Source of the DNA: Crocinitomicaceae bacterium
GTDB lineage: Bacteria; Bacteroidota; Bacteroidia; Flavobacteriales_D; Crocinitomicaceae
Assembly: GCA_003247185.1 (NCBI GenBank)
Contig: QKAV01000113.1
Span: 1-64,000, forward strand
Direction: 5' to 3'
Length of the DNA stretch: 64,000 nt
Shown here: piece after piece, positions 39,390 through 49,550 of the stretch
How positions within the stretch are numbered: the first letter of the stretch is position 1
Layout: each line of letters opens with the position of its first letter
Program-made: the position numbers and the translations under genes
The notes under the pieces: generated by a model
Told to the model about the DNA's origin: nothing
The model's input: only the letters and a program-made list of their open reading frames with translations
The model's database searches: none

Positions 39390-40274
39390 TTATCGGGTAA
39401 AGTTTTTCCCTATAAACTGTAATGCCGGAATGATTCCTTCGCGCCAGTATTCCCATGTATGTGCCCCATTTCTGATGCGGTATTCATGGGCTATCTTGCG
39501 TTCACGTAAGATCATGCAAAGCAGGGCACTACCATCAGCCAGGTAGTCATCATCACCACAATCGATATACCAGTGAACGGTGGAGAGGCTGTCTTTGTCT
39601 GTTACCGTGGCTAATTTTAGCACACTGTATTGATCCCACCACTCAGGCAATGAATCGTTTTCGGGAGTCCCGAATATTGTATTGTAGCACCATACATCGT
39701 TCTGAAGGCGCTTCTTCATTTCTGTGTCCGATACTATTGCAGGGCTTAAGGCGGCAGCCGAAGAGAACAGGCCGGGATGCCTCATGGCGAGCGTAAGTGT
39801 GCCGTAGCCGCCCATTGATAATCCCGCAATGGCCCTGAATTCTTTGTCTCGTCTGATATGGTATTCTTTCTCGATGGTTGGGAAAAATTCATTAACCAGC
39901 ATGTCTTCATAGCGGGCTTTCCCTTTAAAATCGTTTATATACCAGGAACTGTCGCCATCGGGCATCACAATAATCATCGGGGGAATCAGCCCGTCGCGTA
40001 TTGCTTTATCTGCAAGTTTGTCGATCTGTCCGTATTGTACCCAGTCGGTCTCATTTCCTGTAAAACCATGCAGCAGGTACACCACCGGGTAAAAACGGGA
40101 AGATGTATGATAACCGGGCGGTAGATAAACATTGTACTTCACCTGGTGACTGAGTATCTTGCTTTCTATGGCCTGACCTTCTTTTACTTCTCCGGATATC
40201 TGCGCTGATGCAGGAAGAGTGAAACCCAAAAAGAGCAGTACGATTGGAATAACTCTGTTAAGCATACGTAGCAT
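39390..40274 (-). CDS. esterase D/feruloyl-esterase-like alpha/beta hydrolase, secreted
   Basis: YNVYLPPGYHTSSRFYPVVYLLHGFTGNETDW; IAGLSMGGYGTLTLAMRHPGLF; signal peptide from M at 40274. Confidence 0.88.
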   Translation of the reverse strand: MLRMLNRVIPIVLLFLGFTLPASAQISGEVKEGQAIESKILSHQVKYNVYLPPGYHTSSRFYPVVYLLHGFTGNETDWVQYGQIDKLADKAIRDGLIPPMIIVMPDGDSSWYINDFKGKARYEDMLVNEFFPTIEKEYHIRRDKEFRAIAGLSMGGYGTLTLAMRHPGLFSSAAALSPAIVSDTEMKKRLQNDVWCYNTIFGTPENDSLPEWWDQYSVLKLATVTDKDSLSTVHWYIDCGDDDYLADGSALLCMILRERKIAHEYRIRNGAHTWEYWREGIIPALQFIGKNFTR

Positions 40275-40782
40275 ACAATTGTGAATGGATAATAAAACCC
40301 GGTCTGTACCGGTTAACTGTTTCTTCGCGATGAAGATAGTCAAAATGTAATAATATCCTTTATGAAAAAGGGTAATCTGCTGGACAGACAGAAAAAACCG
40401 ACGGCGATTAGGGTGGTTAATGTACAGGGTACCGGGCTGCCAGGGATGTATTCTGGTAACATGTAAAATCATAGAAATGAATGAGTTTGCGGTGCATAAT
40501 AACCCACCCGGCTTTGTGTTACCAACTGATATCGCCTGTCATGTTTAATCAGATTGCAGTACTGGTTACCCTTTGCTATCTTTGTCGGTTAATACATATG
40601 TGGTCAGGTAAGGAATTCTGAGCATCCTGTCCGATACCGAACGTTATGGAAAACATACCGGACACCTTAATTTATAAATTTGCCTGTAAGGTGCTGTGGA
40701 ATAGTGATATGTATTCATGGCATGCGGTTTGAGAAGTATTGAGCTTCCGTTAACCTGTTATATATGACAAATCATTCAATCC

Positions 40783-43700
40783 ATGATTAAAGAATTATCG
40801 TCCCATCTTCCGGTAATCAAGTCTGCCGGTTTGTTGCTGTTGCTGATCCCTGTAATGGCATTTAATTCAATTAACAGCTTCGCGCAGGAGAATATCCATG
40901 GCTTCAGGCTGATTGAAAAGCGGTTCGTAAAGGAGGTAAACGCCAACTGTCTCTATTACGAGCATATCAAAAGCGGTGCGCGCCTGATGAAAATTGAAGC
41001 CGATGATGAAAACAAGACATTCGGCATCACTTTTAAAACAGTTCCTTCTTCCGACAATGGCGTTGCCCATATTATGGAACATTCTGTGTTAAACGGTTCG
41101 GTTAATTTCCCCGCCAAGAGCCCTTTTGATATCCTCTCAAAGGGTTCGCTTAAGACATTTCTGAATGCCATGACGGGCCGCGATGCCACTGCTTATCCTG
41201 TGGCCAGCATGAATGAGAAAGACTATTTCAACCTCATGAATGTCTATCTCGATGCCGTGTTTTTCCCGATGCTGTATACCGACCCCCGTATCCTGAAACA
41301 GGAGGGGTGGCATTACGAGCTTACCGATAAGGACGCGCCTGTTGTGTGCAAGGGTGTAGTGTTTAATGAAATGAAAGGGGCTTACTCAAATCCGCAACGG
41401 GAAGTTCGTTACCAGCTACTGAAAAACCTGTTTCCCGACAATGTTTATGGCTGGGAATCGGGTGGATTGCCTTCTGCAATTCCTACACTTACCCAGGAAG
41501 AGTTTGTAGCCTTCCATAAGAAGTTTTATCACCCTGAAAACAGCTATATTTTCCTTTATGGCAATGCCCCAACCGATAAAGAGCTGGAGTTTATTGATAA
41601 AAGCTATCTCTCGAAATTTACCCGTGGAGGATTCAGAGCTAAAATTGAAGATCAGGCTGCTTTTACTGCTCCCAAGGAGGTAACCTCGACTTACCCTGTA
41701 TTAGAGGGTGAAACCAAAGGCAAGACCTTTCTTTCAAAGTCGTTTGTTATTGGCCATAATACCGATTATACACTATCGATGGCGCTTGATATCCTGGCTG
41801 AAGTGCTGGTAAACCAGGAGTCTGCACCGTTAAGGCTTGCATTCCAGAAGGCTGGTATCGGAAAAGATGTATACGCCAGCGTGAGCAATTATAAGCAGAA
41901 TGTATTTACGATTACTGTTTTGAATGCTGAACCTTCCGATAAGGAGAAGTTTGCTTCCATCGTGATGGACGGGCTTAAGTCGCAGGTTGCCGGTGGTGTT
42001 GATAAATCTGAAGTGGAAGGGGTATTGAGCCGCCTCGAGTTTTATTTACGCGAAGGCAACAGCGCCCAGAAGGGGATCAATTACATGAACCAGAACATCA
42101 GCGGGTGGTTCTTTGACGATGATCCATTCTCCGGTCTTGAATATGAAAAGATGCTTTCGTCGCTCAAAGATGCCCTCAAAACGAATTATCTGGAGAAGAT
42201 TATACAAGACGGGATGCTGGCCAACCCGCATGCATTACTCCTGGTTGTGGAACCTCAGGAAGGATTGGATGCCGAAAGAAACGCGGCTAATGTAAAGGCT
42301 CTGGCCGAATACAAGGCTTCTCTTTCTCCCGGAGAAATCGACAAGATGATTGCCGATACCAAAAGCCTTATCGAATACCAGAATGCTGACGACTCTCCCG
42401 AAGCCGTCGCAACCATACCCATGCTCTCTTTAAGCGATATCAGCCCGAAAGCAGCTTTCTACGATTGCGAGGTTATGGATGTTAAGAAGACTCCCGTGCT
42501 TTACAGAAAGGAATTTACCAACGGCATTCTCTATACACGCCTTCAGTTTGATATGCGTACACTGACAGAGCAGCAACTACCTTATGCCGCCTTACTGTCC
42601 GACCTGCTCGGTGCTATGAGTACTGAAAATTATTCGTACGGAAAGCTGAACCATGCCTTCAATGTAAATACCGGTGGATTCTTTACTTCCATCCAGACCT
42701 ACACCCCCGATTTTGACGATAACAACCTGATGCCTAAATTTTGCATCACCACCAAGGTAATGAAGGAAAAGGCTCCTGCAATGTTTGAACTGGCCGGTGA
42801 GGTGTTGCTGAAAAGCCTGATGGATGATACTGCCCGGTTACACGAACTCATAAGCCGTCGTTGTTCACAGTTACAGTCGTCCATGAATCAGGATGGTTTT
42901 AATGTTGCAGCTTCGAGATTACCTTCTTATTTCAGCAGGGAAGGGGTTTTCAATCAAATTACTTCCGGGCTGGATTACTATTGGTTTATCACGAAACTCA
43001 ATGATAATTTCAATGCAGGTGTAAGCGACATTACCATGAACCTGAAAGCTGTAGCCGACCAGTTGTTCACACTTGATAACCTGATGGTCAACATTACCTG
43101 CGAAGAGAAAGATCTGCCGGAGTTCAACAACCGGATGTCTGAATTTGCACAAAAGCTGCCACAGCGTAAGGTTGAATACCAGACATGGAACCTGAAACCT
43201 GAAGTGAAGAACGAAGGAATTCTTGCTGCTTCAAAAGTTCAGTACGTGATAGCCGGTTTTAACTTCCGGCAACTGGGGTATAAATGGAATGGAAACATGC
43301 GGGTTCTGAGCCAGGTAATCTCTTCCGAATGGTTACATAACCAGATCAGGGTAATTGGCGGAGCGTATGGTGGATACTGTCGCCTGGGCGCAGACGGGAC
43401 CGTTACATTTAATTCCTATCGCGATCCGGGGCTGAACAAGACCATCGAAACCTATCAGAAGACAGGTGATTTCCTGAAGAACCTGAAAGTGGACGACCTT
43501 CGTTTTACGCGTTATATCATCGGTACCATTGCTTCTCTTGATATGCCTCTCACCGCTTCTCAACGTGGTACCAAATCGTTCGATATGTACCTGTTTAACA
43601 GGAAACAATCAGATGTTCAGGAAGAACGGAATGCAATCCTTCGTACTACTGTTGCCGATATTGTTCCTTATGCCGATATGATTGACAAAATCATGGAGCA

Positions 43701-43785
43701 GGGAGCCGTCTGTGTATTTGGAAATACCCAGAAAGTAACAGCAGAACAGGAACATCTTAAGAACCTTATCAAAGTCGATATGTAA
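40783..43785 (+). CDS. M16 family metalloprotease (presequence-protease-like)
   Basis: GVAHIMEHSVLNGSVNFPAKSPFDILSKGSLKTFLNAMTGRDATAYPVAS; VVFNEMKGAYSNP; about 1000 aa. Confidence 0.92.
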   Translation: MIKELSSHLPVIKSAGLLLLLIPVMAFNSINSFAQENIHGFRLIEKRFVKEVNANCLYYEHIKSGARLMKIEADDENKTFGITFKTVPSSDNGVAHIMEHSVLNGSVNFPAKSPFDILSKGSLKTFLNAMTGRDATAYPVASMNEKDYFNLMNVYLDAVFFPMLYTDPRILKQEGWHYELTDKDAPVVCKGVVFNEMKGAYSNPQREVRYQLLKNLFPDNVYGWESGGLPSAIPTLTQEEFVAFHKKFYHPENSYIFLYGNAPTDKELEFIDKSYLSKFTRGGFRAKIEDQAAFTAPKEVTSTYPVLEGETKGKTFLSKSFVIGHNTDYTLSMALDILAEVLVNQESAPLRLAFQKAGIGKDVYASVSNYKQNVFTITVLNAEPSDKEKFASIVMDGLKSQVAGGVDKSEVEGVLSRLEFYLREGNSAQKGINYMNQNISGWFFDDDPFSGLEYEKMLSSLKDALKTNYLEKIIQDGMLANPHALLLVVEPQEGLDAERNAANVKALAEYKASLSPGEIDKMIADTKSLIEYQNADDSPEAVATIPMLSLSDISPKAAFYDCEVMDVKKTPVLYRKEFTNGILYTRLQFDMRTLTEQQLPYAALLSDLLGAMSTENYSYGKLNHAFNVNTGGFFTSIQTYTPDFDDNNLMPKFCITTKVMKEKAPAMFELAGEVLLKSLMDDTARLHELISRRCSQLQSSMNQDGFNVAASRLPSYFSREGVFNQITSGLDYYWFITKLNDNFNAGVSDITMNLKAVADQLFTLDNLMVNITCEEKDLPEFNNRMSEFAQKLPQRKVEYQTWNLKPEVKNEGILAASKVQYVIAGFNFRQLGYKWNGNMRVLSQVISSEWLHNQIRVIGGAYGGYCRLGADGTVTFNSYRDPGLNKTIETYQKTGDFLKNLKVDDLRFTRYIIGTIASLDMPLTASQRGTKSFDMYLFNRKQSDVQEERNAILRTTVADIVPYADMIDKIMEQGAVCVFGNTQKVTAEQEHLKNLIKVDM

Positions 43786-43809
43786 ATATCTGCTTAACCT
43801 AGCTTGAAA

Positions 43810-43847
43810 AGAATAGCCGTAGTCTGACGATTACGGCTATTCTTTTT
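43810..43847 (+). terminator. intrinsic terminator after the M16 gene
   Basis: GAATAGCCGTA gtctgacgat TACGGCTATTC TTTTT. Confidence 0.85.
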
Positions 43848-43872
43848 ATGTTTTTCCGCCACGATTCAGGCT

Positions 43873-44196
43873 TTAGCCCGGAACATCCGGAATTTCTATT
43901 TTCAGATTACCCGTGCTTCTTGTGAAGGTTATGTTGAGCATAATCAGCCGCTCTGTTGTTGCCTGAGTACCGTTATCGGTGTATTTCCCGGTTTCCATGT
44001 ACTCATTTAAGGCCTCATACAGCCTGATAATTTTGTTTTCCGCGATTTCAATTTTCAGATTGATCTCCATGTCAGAGAACATGTGGAAATCTGTAATAAA
44101 CCCGTATTGGTTAACGATGTTTTCTATTTGGTGGATAGCAACATGCCTCTCCTTATTACAGTATGCTTTCCAGTAAAAATGTGGTTTGTCTTTCAT
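43873..44196 (-). CDS. hypothetical protein
   Basis: MKDKPHFYWKAYCNKERHVAIHQIENIVNQYG...; ATG at 44196 is preferred over track start 44325. Confidence 0.6.
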   Translation of the reverse strand: MKDKPHFYWKAYCNKERHVAIHQIENIVNQYGFITDFHMFSDMEINLKIEIAENKIIRLYEALNEYMETGKYTDNGTQATTERLIMLNITFTRSTGNLKIEIPDVPG

Positions 44197-44851
44197 GTTG
44201 TATCTATAACGGCCTGATAGCCGTAAATTGTGTACTGTTGTAACCCGGTTTTTATCCTGTTTATTGTCGTTACCCTGCCACAACCTGGAACGCCTGAAAA
44301 CACGAGCCGCCCTGCCGGGAATCACAAGGCAGAAGAGTGCGACGTTACGGTAAGCCGGGAGGATTACAGGGAAAGGTTAGGAAGCGTTGGCGGGATAATT
44401 CCCCTCTCTTGATATCATGGAATAGATAGATCGCGCGGCCTAACAAAAAATGTGCCAAAGATTACACATAGTTAGGTCTCTTACATATTTAGAATACACC
44501 ATACTTGCAGCAAACATAGGCTTTCTATAGGAAAAATTCGAATTTGCTCCGAGTTTGGTGTGAATTTGCTGTAACTGAGGTGTACATAAGACCCACAAAC
44601 AACTTTTAATCAGTTGATTAAAAAAGCAGGGTTATGTGCCGATTATCACTTATAAATTAGAAAAAAATTAACAGTGCCTAGGCGAAGAGGGGAATTTATG
44701 TGAAATAATGCACCCATATTTTGGAAAGTAGTTCTATTATTTGGAAACTAAAAACAGGGGGCTGATTAAGCCAGAATGGATTAAGGGGAAAGGGGAGAAA
44801 AACCTTCACGACCATTTAATGATTCTATGATGCTCATTTTGAATGTATTTA

Positions 44852-44918
44852 CAGTGATTAGTAATTAGTGATTAGTGATTCGTGAATAGTGATTAGTGAT
44901 TAGTGAATAGTGAGTAGA
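44852..44918. repeat. degenerate heptamer tandem repeat (TAGTGAT/TAGTGAA)
   Basis: agtgattagtaattagtgattagtgattcgtgaatagtgattagtgattagtgaatagtgag. Confidence 0.8.
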
Positions 44919-45303
44919 GAGAGGTGAGATGTAAAAGTTGGGAAATGGTGTAATTGTTAAATAATTTCCGAAGACGACTATTTCCGGCAATCCTTAACTG
45001 TACAGCAAAAAGACTTTTGAGTTTTTATGCCCTATGAAAATATTTATTAACAGAGTGGGGCTGAAATGGATAAAAGATTATTTTTGCTTTAAAGGTTAAT
45101 TTTTAATCTTTTGTAAAAAAGTCGATATGAATTACCGCACAGCGAACGTCGGAACCTCTTCTGGATATTTTCGGGAAAGGGCAGGAGATAGAACTAGCAT
45201 GACGACCGGGGTTTATCCTCTCGTGAGCGAAAAGAGCATACAACGAATTATTGCACCGTATGACACTTTGTAATTTATTGATTGAGGAAATAAGCCACCA
45301 TAG

Positions 45304-45344
45304 AGGTGTTGTTGTAAGCCCGATCTGGGCATATAACAACACCT
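45304..45344. repeat. long imperfect hairpin
   Basis: AGGTGTTGTT gtaa GCCC gatct GGGC atat AACAACACCT: 10-bp perfect outer stem plus 4-bp inner stem. Confidence 0.8.
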
Positions 45345-45498
45345 TTGGTGAATATGTAAGCGAGTTACCGCCAAGCATAACACACAGCAACTAAGACAGT
45401 GCAATCGTTTTGAAAAGGATAGTTTTTCAAAATTTAATTACAGAAAAGGTTTAAATTTGTTTTCAGAATTTAAACAGTATTTATGTGAATAATTTAGA

Positions 45499-46602
45499 AT
45501 GTCAGATATAAAATTAAAAAATTTTACCATTAAGGGGTATAAAAGCATAAAGACAATTGAAAACTTTGAGCCTCGTTCCATTAATATTTTAATTGGACCT
45601 AATGGTGCAGGTAAAAGTAACTTTATTTCATTTTTCAAGTTTTTGAGTTGGATGCTAAACTCAGATGGAAAACTTCAAGAGTATGTCGCATATTTAGGTG
45701 GAGCTAATGACATATTACATGATGGAGCTGACGTGACAAAAAGTATAGATGCTCATATCGAAATTCAAACCTCATCTGGAATAAATGAATACTTGTTTAG
45801 TTTAATGTTTGCTAAACCTGATAAACTTGTATTTAGAGAAGAGAAATATCGTTTTACTCCTCTTCGCATTCAAGGAGAGCCTCGTTGGAGATCATGTGGC
45901 GTTGGACATGAGGAAGCTCATTTACCGGAAGTATCTAACCAAACAGCAAGTGCAATTTTAAATCTTTTAAAAAAACTAATAGTTTATCAGTTCCATAATA
46001 CTAGTGATACTGCGCCAATGCGTTTGAAATGGTCTGTGTCTGATGGTAGATGGTTAAAACAAAATGGAGAAAATTTAGGAAGTTTTCTTTTTCGATTACA
46101 GAATGAGGAGAAACCTTATTATATACGAATTGTAAAATATATTCGTTTGGTATTGCCTTTTTTTGATGATTTTGAGTTATATAATGAATTTGGACAAATT
46201 CTTTTACGGTGGAAAGAAAAAGGGACAAATAAAGTTTTTAATGCGGGTCAAGCTTCGGATGGAATGCTAAGGACTATTGCATTAATAAGTTTACTAGCTC
46301 AGAATCCAAGAGACTTACCAACAGTTTTATTTTTAGATGAACCTGAATTGGGATTACATCCAAGTGCAATTGATGCAGTTGCTGGTTTAATAAAGGCTGC
46401 CTCTTCAAATTGTCAAGTATTTATTGCGACACAGTCTATAAGCTTAGTGAATAACTTTGAACTTGATGATTTGGTTGTAATCGACAGAAAGAAAAGAAGT
46501 TCTGAATATAAACGTCCCGATAGTGATCGTTTACAAGTTTATCTTGAAGAATTTTCAACAGGTCAAATTTGGGAAAAAAATATCATAGGAGGTCGTCCAT
46601 GA
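45499..46602 (+). CDS. AAA-family (AAA_21/SMC-like) ATPase, probable defence-type
   Basis: LKNFTIKGYKSIKTIENF, Walker A GPNGAGKSN, FLDEPELGLHPSAIDAVAGLI, FIATQSISLVNNFELDDLVVIDR. Confidence 0.88.
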   Translation: MSDIKLKNFTIKGYKSIKTIENFEPRSINILIGPNGAGKSNFISFFKFLSWMLNSDGKLQEYVAYLGGANDILHDGADVTKSIDAHIEIQTSSGINEYLFSLMFAKPDKLVFREEKYRFTPLRIQGEPRWRSCGVGHEEAHLPEVSNQTASAILNLLKKLIVYQFHNTSDTAPMRLKWSVSDGRWLKQNGENLGSFLFRLQNEEKPYYIRIVKYIRLVLPFFDDFELYNEFGQILLRWKEKGTNKVFNAGQASDGMLRTIALISLLAQNPRDLPTVLFLDEPELGLHPSAIDAVAGLIKAASSNCQVFIATQSISLVNNFELDDLVVIDRKKRSSEYKRPDSDRLQVYLEEFSTGQIWEKNIIGGRP

Positions 46603-47285
46603 AATATTTAAATATAATTGTGGAAGGTAACTCCGAGGAAGCTTTTGTTAACGATGTTTTAGTAAAACATTTTGCATCACTTAATATTTTTATTTCTGCA
46701 CGTAAAATTAAGACTGGATGGGATAAACTTAATAATAAGCCTGCAAAAGGAGGATTACTGAAATATATTAAATTTCGAAATGATGTATTGCGATGGATTG
46801 AATCAGATAGGAATCAACCTCAATTTTGGTATACTAGCATGCTTGATTTATATGCATTCCCAAAAGATGATTTGAGTCCATACAAAGATAACATTCAATT
46901 AATTAGCGATCCGTATACAAAAATTGTAAGTCTCGAAACCGCAATTGCTCAAGACATAAATCATCCTAAGTTTATCCCATATGTTCAATTACATGAATTT
47001 GAGGCTTTTTTATTGGTTAATCCAGACAAATTGATTACTATGTATCCAAATGAACAAACTGGAATAAATCGTTTAAAAGGGGAAATAGAGAATAAAAAGC
47101 CAGAGGAAATAAACGAATCTATACAGACGGCTCCATCAAAAAGGATTATTAAATATTTGCCTGATTACGAAGGACAAAAAGCACAAGTAGGGCCATTAGT
47201 TGCTGAAGAAATAGGTTTAACTGCGTTACGGCTTAATTGTCCTCATTTTAATGATTGGATAACAAAACTTGAAAATGTAACTTAA
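46599..47285 (+). CDS. DUF4276 family protein
   Basis: MKYLNIIVEGNSEEAFVNDVL...; FWYTSMLDLYAFPKD; YVQLHEFEAFLL. ATG overlaps the ATPase stop (ATGA), which fixes the start at 46599. Confidence 0.8.
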   Translation: MKYLNIIVEGNSEEAFVNDVLVKHFASLNIFISARKIKTGWDKLNNKPAKGGLLKYIKFRNDVLRWIESDRNQPQFWYTSMLDLYAFPKDDLSPYKDNIQLISDPYTKIVSLETAIAQDINHPKFIPYVQLHEFEAFLLVNPDKLITMYPNEQTGINRLKGEIENKKPEEINESIQTAPSKRIIKYLPDYEGQKAQVGPLVAEEIGLTALRLNCPHFNDWITKLENVT

Positions 47286-47473
47286 AAACGATAGCTGGTA
47301 ATACACGGTTATAAAACATTGATGATTAAGTGATTAGACTGGTGCGCTACCTAGCATCAAGGTTCTGTGTCGGGGGATATGTTCGTAGCTCCAAAAGCTC
47401 CATCGTTTCACACCGTCAATCGTTTGCATTAATTCAAAATAGAAGACACAATTATTAACATAGACAATAAATT
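47286..47473 (+). repeat. cassette-like non-coding spacer
   Basis: 188-bp gap between single-orientation ORFs; the left end tggtaatacacggttataaaa resembles other spacer left ends. Confidence 0.4.
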
Positions 47474-48214
47474 ATGGCAAAATTTTTAAACACAACAGGA
47501 GTTTCATACCACTTAGAAGAACTTATCAAAGGGACAAAGGACAGATTAATATTAATAAGTCCATATTTGCAGTTTACTGACAGAATAAAGGAACACCTTA
47601 GCAATTTAAACATTCAAAAACGCGACATTCGGATTGTTTACAGGGAAAACAAGTTACAACTTGAAGAAAACAACTGGTTGGAGAGTCAAATAGGTATTCG
47701 GACCAGTATTTGTAAAAACCTGCACGCCAAATGTTACTTGAATGAAAATGAAGCAATTATTACTTCAATGAATTTGTATGAGTTTTCTCAACAAAACAAT
47801 AACGAAATGGGAATTTACTTTACCAAAGCCCAAGACCCAGATCTATACAATTCAACTTTTGAAGAAGTTCAGCGACTGTTGACAATAAGTGATGAAATTA
47901 GAGTTTCTGTGAAGAAAGTTACCTCGGATACACCTCCGAAAACTGAAAAGAAAAGTGTGGATACAAAATATCCAAATACAAAATCAACGGGCGTACAATC
48001 AGGTTTTTGCATAAGGACAGGAATCCCTATTCCATTTAACGTGGAAAAACCGTTGAGTTATGACGCCTTCAAAAAATGGAGTGAGTTTGGCGATCCTGAC
48101 TATCCCGAAAGGTTCTGTCATTTTTCAGGTGAACCGTCAAATGGAGAAACAAGTGTGAGCAGACCAATACTAAAAAAGAACTGGAAAAAAGCAAAAGAAA
48201 TATTTAACCTATGA
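47474..48214 (+). CDS. phospholipase-D-like family protein
   Basis: LEELIKGTKDRLILISPYLQFTDRI; single HAKCYLNENEAIITSMNLYEFSQQNNNEMGIYF (HxK...N) motif. Confidence 0.8.
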   Translation: MAKFLNTTGVSYHLEELIKGTKDRLILISPYLQFTDRIKEHLSNLNIQKRDIRIVYRENKLQLEENNWLESQIGIRTSICKNLHAKCYLNENEAIITSMNLYEFSQQNNNEMGIYFTKAQDPDLYNSTFEEVQRLLTISDEIRVSVKKVTSDTPPKTEKKSVDTKYPNTKSTGVQSGFCIRTGIPIPFNVEKPLSYDAFKKWSEFGDPDYPERFCHFSGEPSNGETSVSRPILKKNWKKAKEIFNL

Positions 48215-48282
48215 GACGAGAGAAAGGAAGGACTACTGCGAATATCAGCTAACCGGTAAATTCGGCATCTGTGGTTTTCGGT

Positions 48283-48395
48283 GGGTATCTTTCCACTCAG
48301 GCATCTTTTCGGAAAGAAAGGAAATCGCCTAGATATCTTGAGACACAGCCGAATAATTTGCCCCTGCGTATGGTTTCCTGCGTAGGCATAATTTG
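48283..48395 (+). repeat. spacer copy A, homologous to 50711-50826
   Basis: gtatctttccactcaggcatctttt...gaaatcgcctagatatcttgaga... aligns along its length to copy B. Confidence 0.8.
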
Positions 48396-48406
48396 AAAAA
48401 ACAATC

Positions 48407-48973
48407 TTGATTGAAATAATAAATACATATGACAAGGTTATTCAAACTACCTCTAATCTAGTTAGGGCTTATAAAATATATCCAAAAGTCTTTGAAAAAG
48501 AAGAATATAAATGGTTACATAAGTTTCTGGACAAAGCACTTTTTACAGTTTTAAATCACTTAGATTTAGCAATTGGCCTTAAATATGTTCAAGTAAGTCT
48601 GGCTGTTGGCAATAAATTAGAAGCGAACTATTTTTCTAGAGTATTAGTATTAACTTCTCATGAAATCCTAAATGATTTGAATAAAATGCTCGGAAAGGAT
48701 ATCAGATTAGAAATACAAGAAAGAATTGGTATCGAAGGATTAAAGGAAATTGACGAGTTGACAAAAGAAATGAATTGTCTGAGGAAGAAGCATTTAGAAA
48801 AATTAAAACGCTTGAGAAATAAAGTTATAGGACATAAATATGAATACGCCTACCAACAAGCAGAAATGATTACAGATATTGATATCAAAGATATCTATCA
48901 TGTTGGAAAGGATATTTTTAATGTTCAAATGAAATTTATCCAGATTTACAAGAAAATGCTTGAAAGAATTTAA
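48407..48973 (+). CDS. hypothetical protein, possible HEPN-like fold
   Basis: All-helical; LKRLRNKVIGHKYEYA contains an R-x5-H motif. Apparent TTG start. Confidence 0.5.
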   Translation: MIEIINTYDKVIQTTSNLVRAYKIYPKVFEKEEYKWLHKFLDKALFTVLNHLDLAIGLKYVQVSLAVGNKLEANYFSRVLVLTSHEILNDLNKMLGKDIRLEIQERIGIEGLKEIDELTKEMNCLRKKHLEKLKRLRNKVIGHKYEYAYQQAEMITDIDIKDIYHVGKDIFNVQMKFIQIYKKMLERI

Positions 48974-49550
48974 TAAAGCTATTAATAGTAAATAGGACTC
49001 TGAGCAGTCTGCAAAACCCGGCGAAGCGTACAGGTTGAACCACATCCCTTAACAGGCTATGTACTTAAGGGCAGTTATTGGAATAGTTCAGAGGGAAATG
49101 GGCTGTTGTGGTTGAAGGTATTACTGAATTTAAAGTAACCAAAGCTATCTGATTCTGATAGATTAATGCTGTAAATGATTGCGTTTGACCTTTGTTAGTG
49201 AGCTGAAAGGATAGTTATCCCTCTCCATACAAAGCAGGCGACATCTTGGAAAAGGATTAAGCAATTGTAAGGCCTGTTCAGCAATCGTAAAACCCGATTT
49301 CTTTTTTTTATCAGTATTTTTTTTGTGAATAATTCCTGAATTATTGAAAGAATCCGGTATTTTTGAAAAAGTTATCCTGGCTGGCGGGATTTAGTTTAAC
49401 ATACAGTATAAAAAGATGTCGAGATAGTATGTTATATATGAGATTTAGTCCGTTTAAACTTCTCAACGGTTTGAAAGGTTTGAGCGCGCAATCGTCAGGT
49501 TTAACTATACTAAAAGATAGCAGTAAGCTAAAAAGAAACATGTATGCACA

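Noticed and set aside
44852-44918. Possible CRISPR array
   Set aside because: Units are only about 7 bp with no unique spacers; simple tandem repeat. No cas genes were seen.
45103-45390. 95-aa minus-strand ORF at the left edge of the array
   Set aside because: No recognisable domain, lies over the 45304-45344 hairpin, and is compositionally unlike coding sequence; probably non-coding spacer material.
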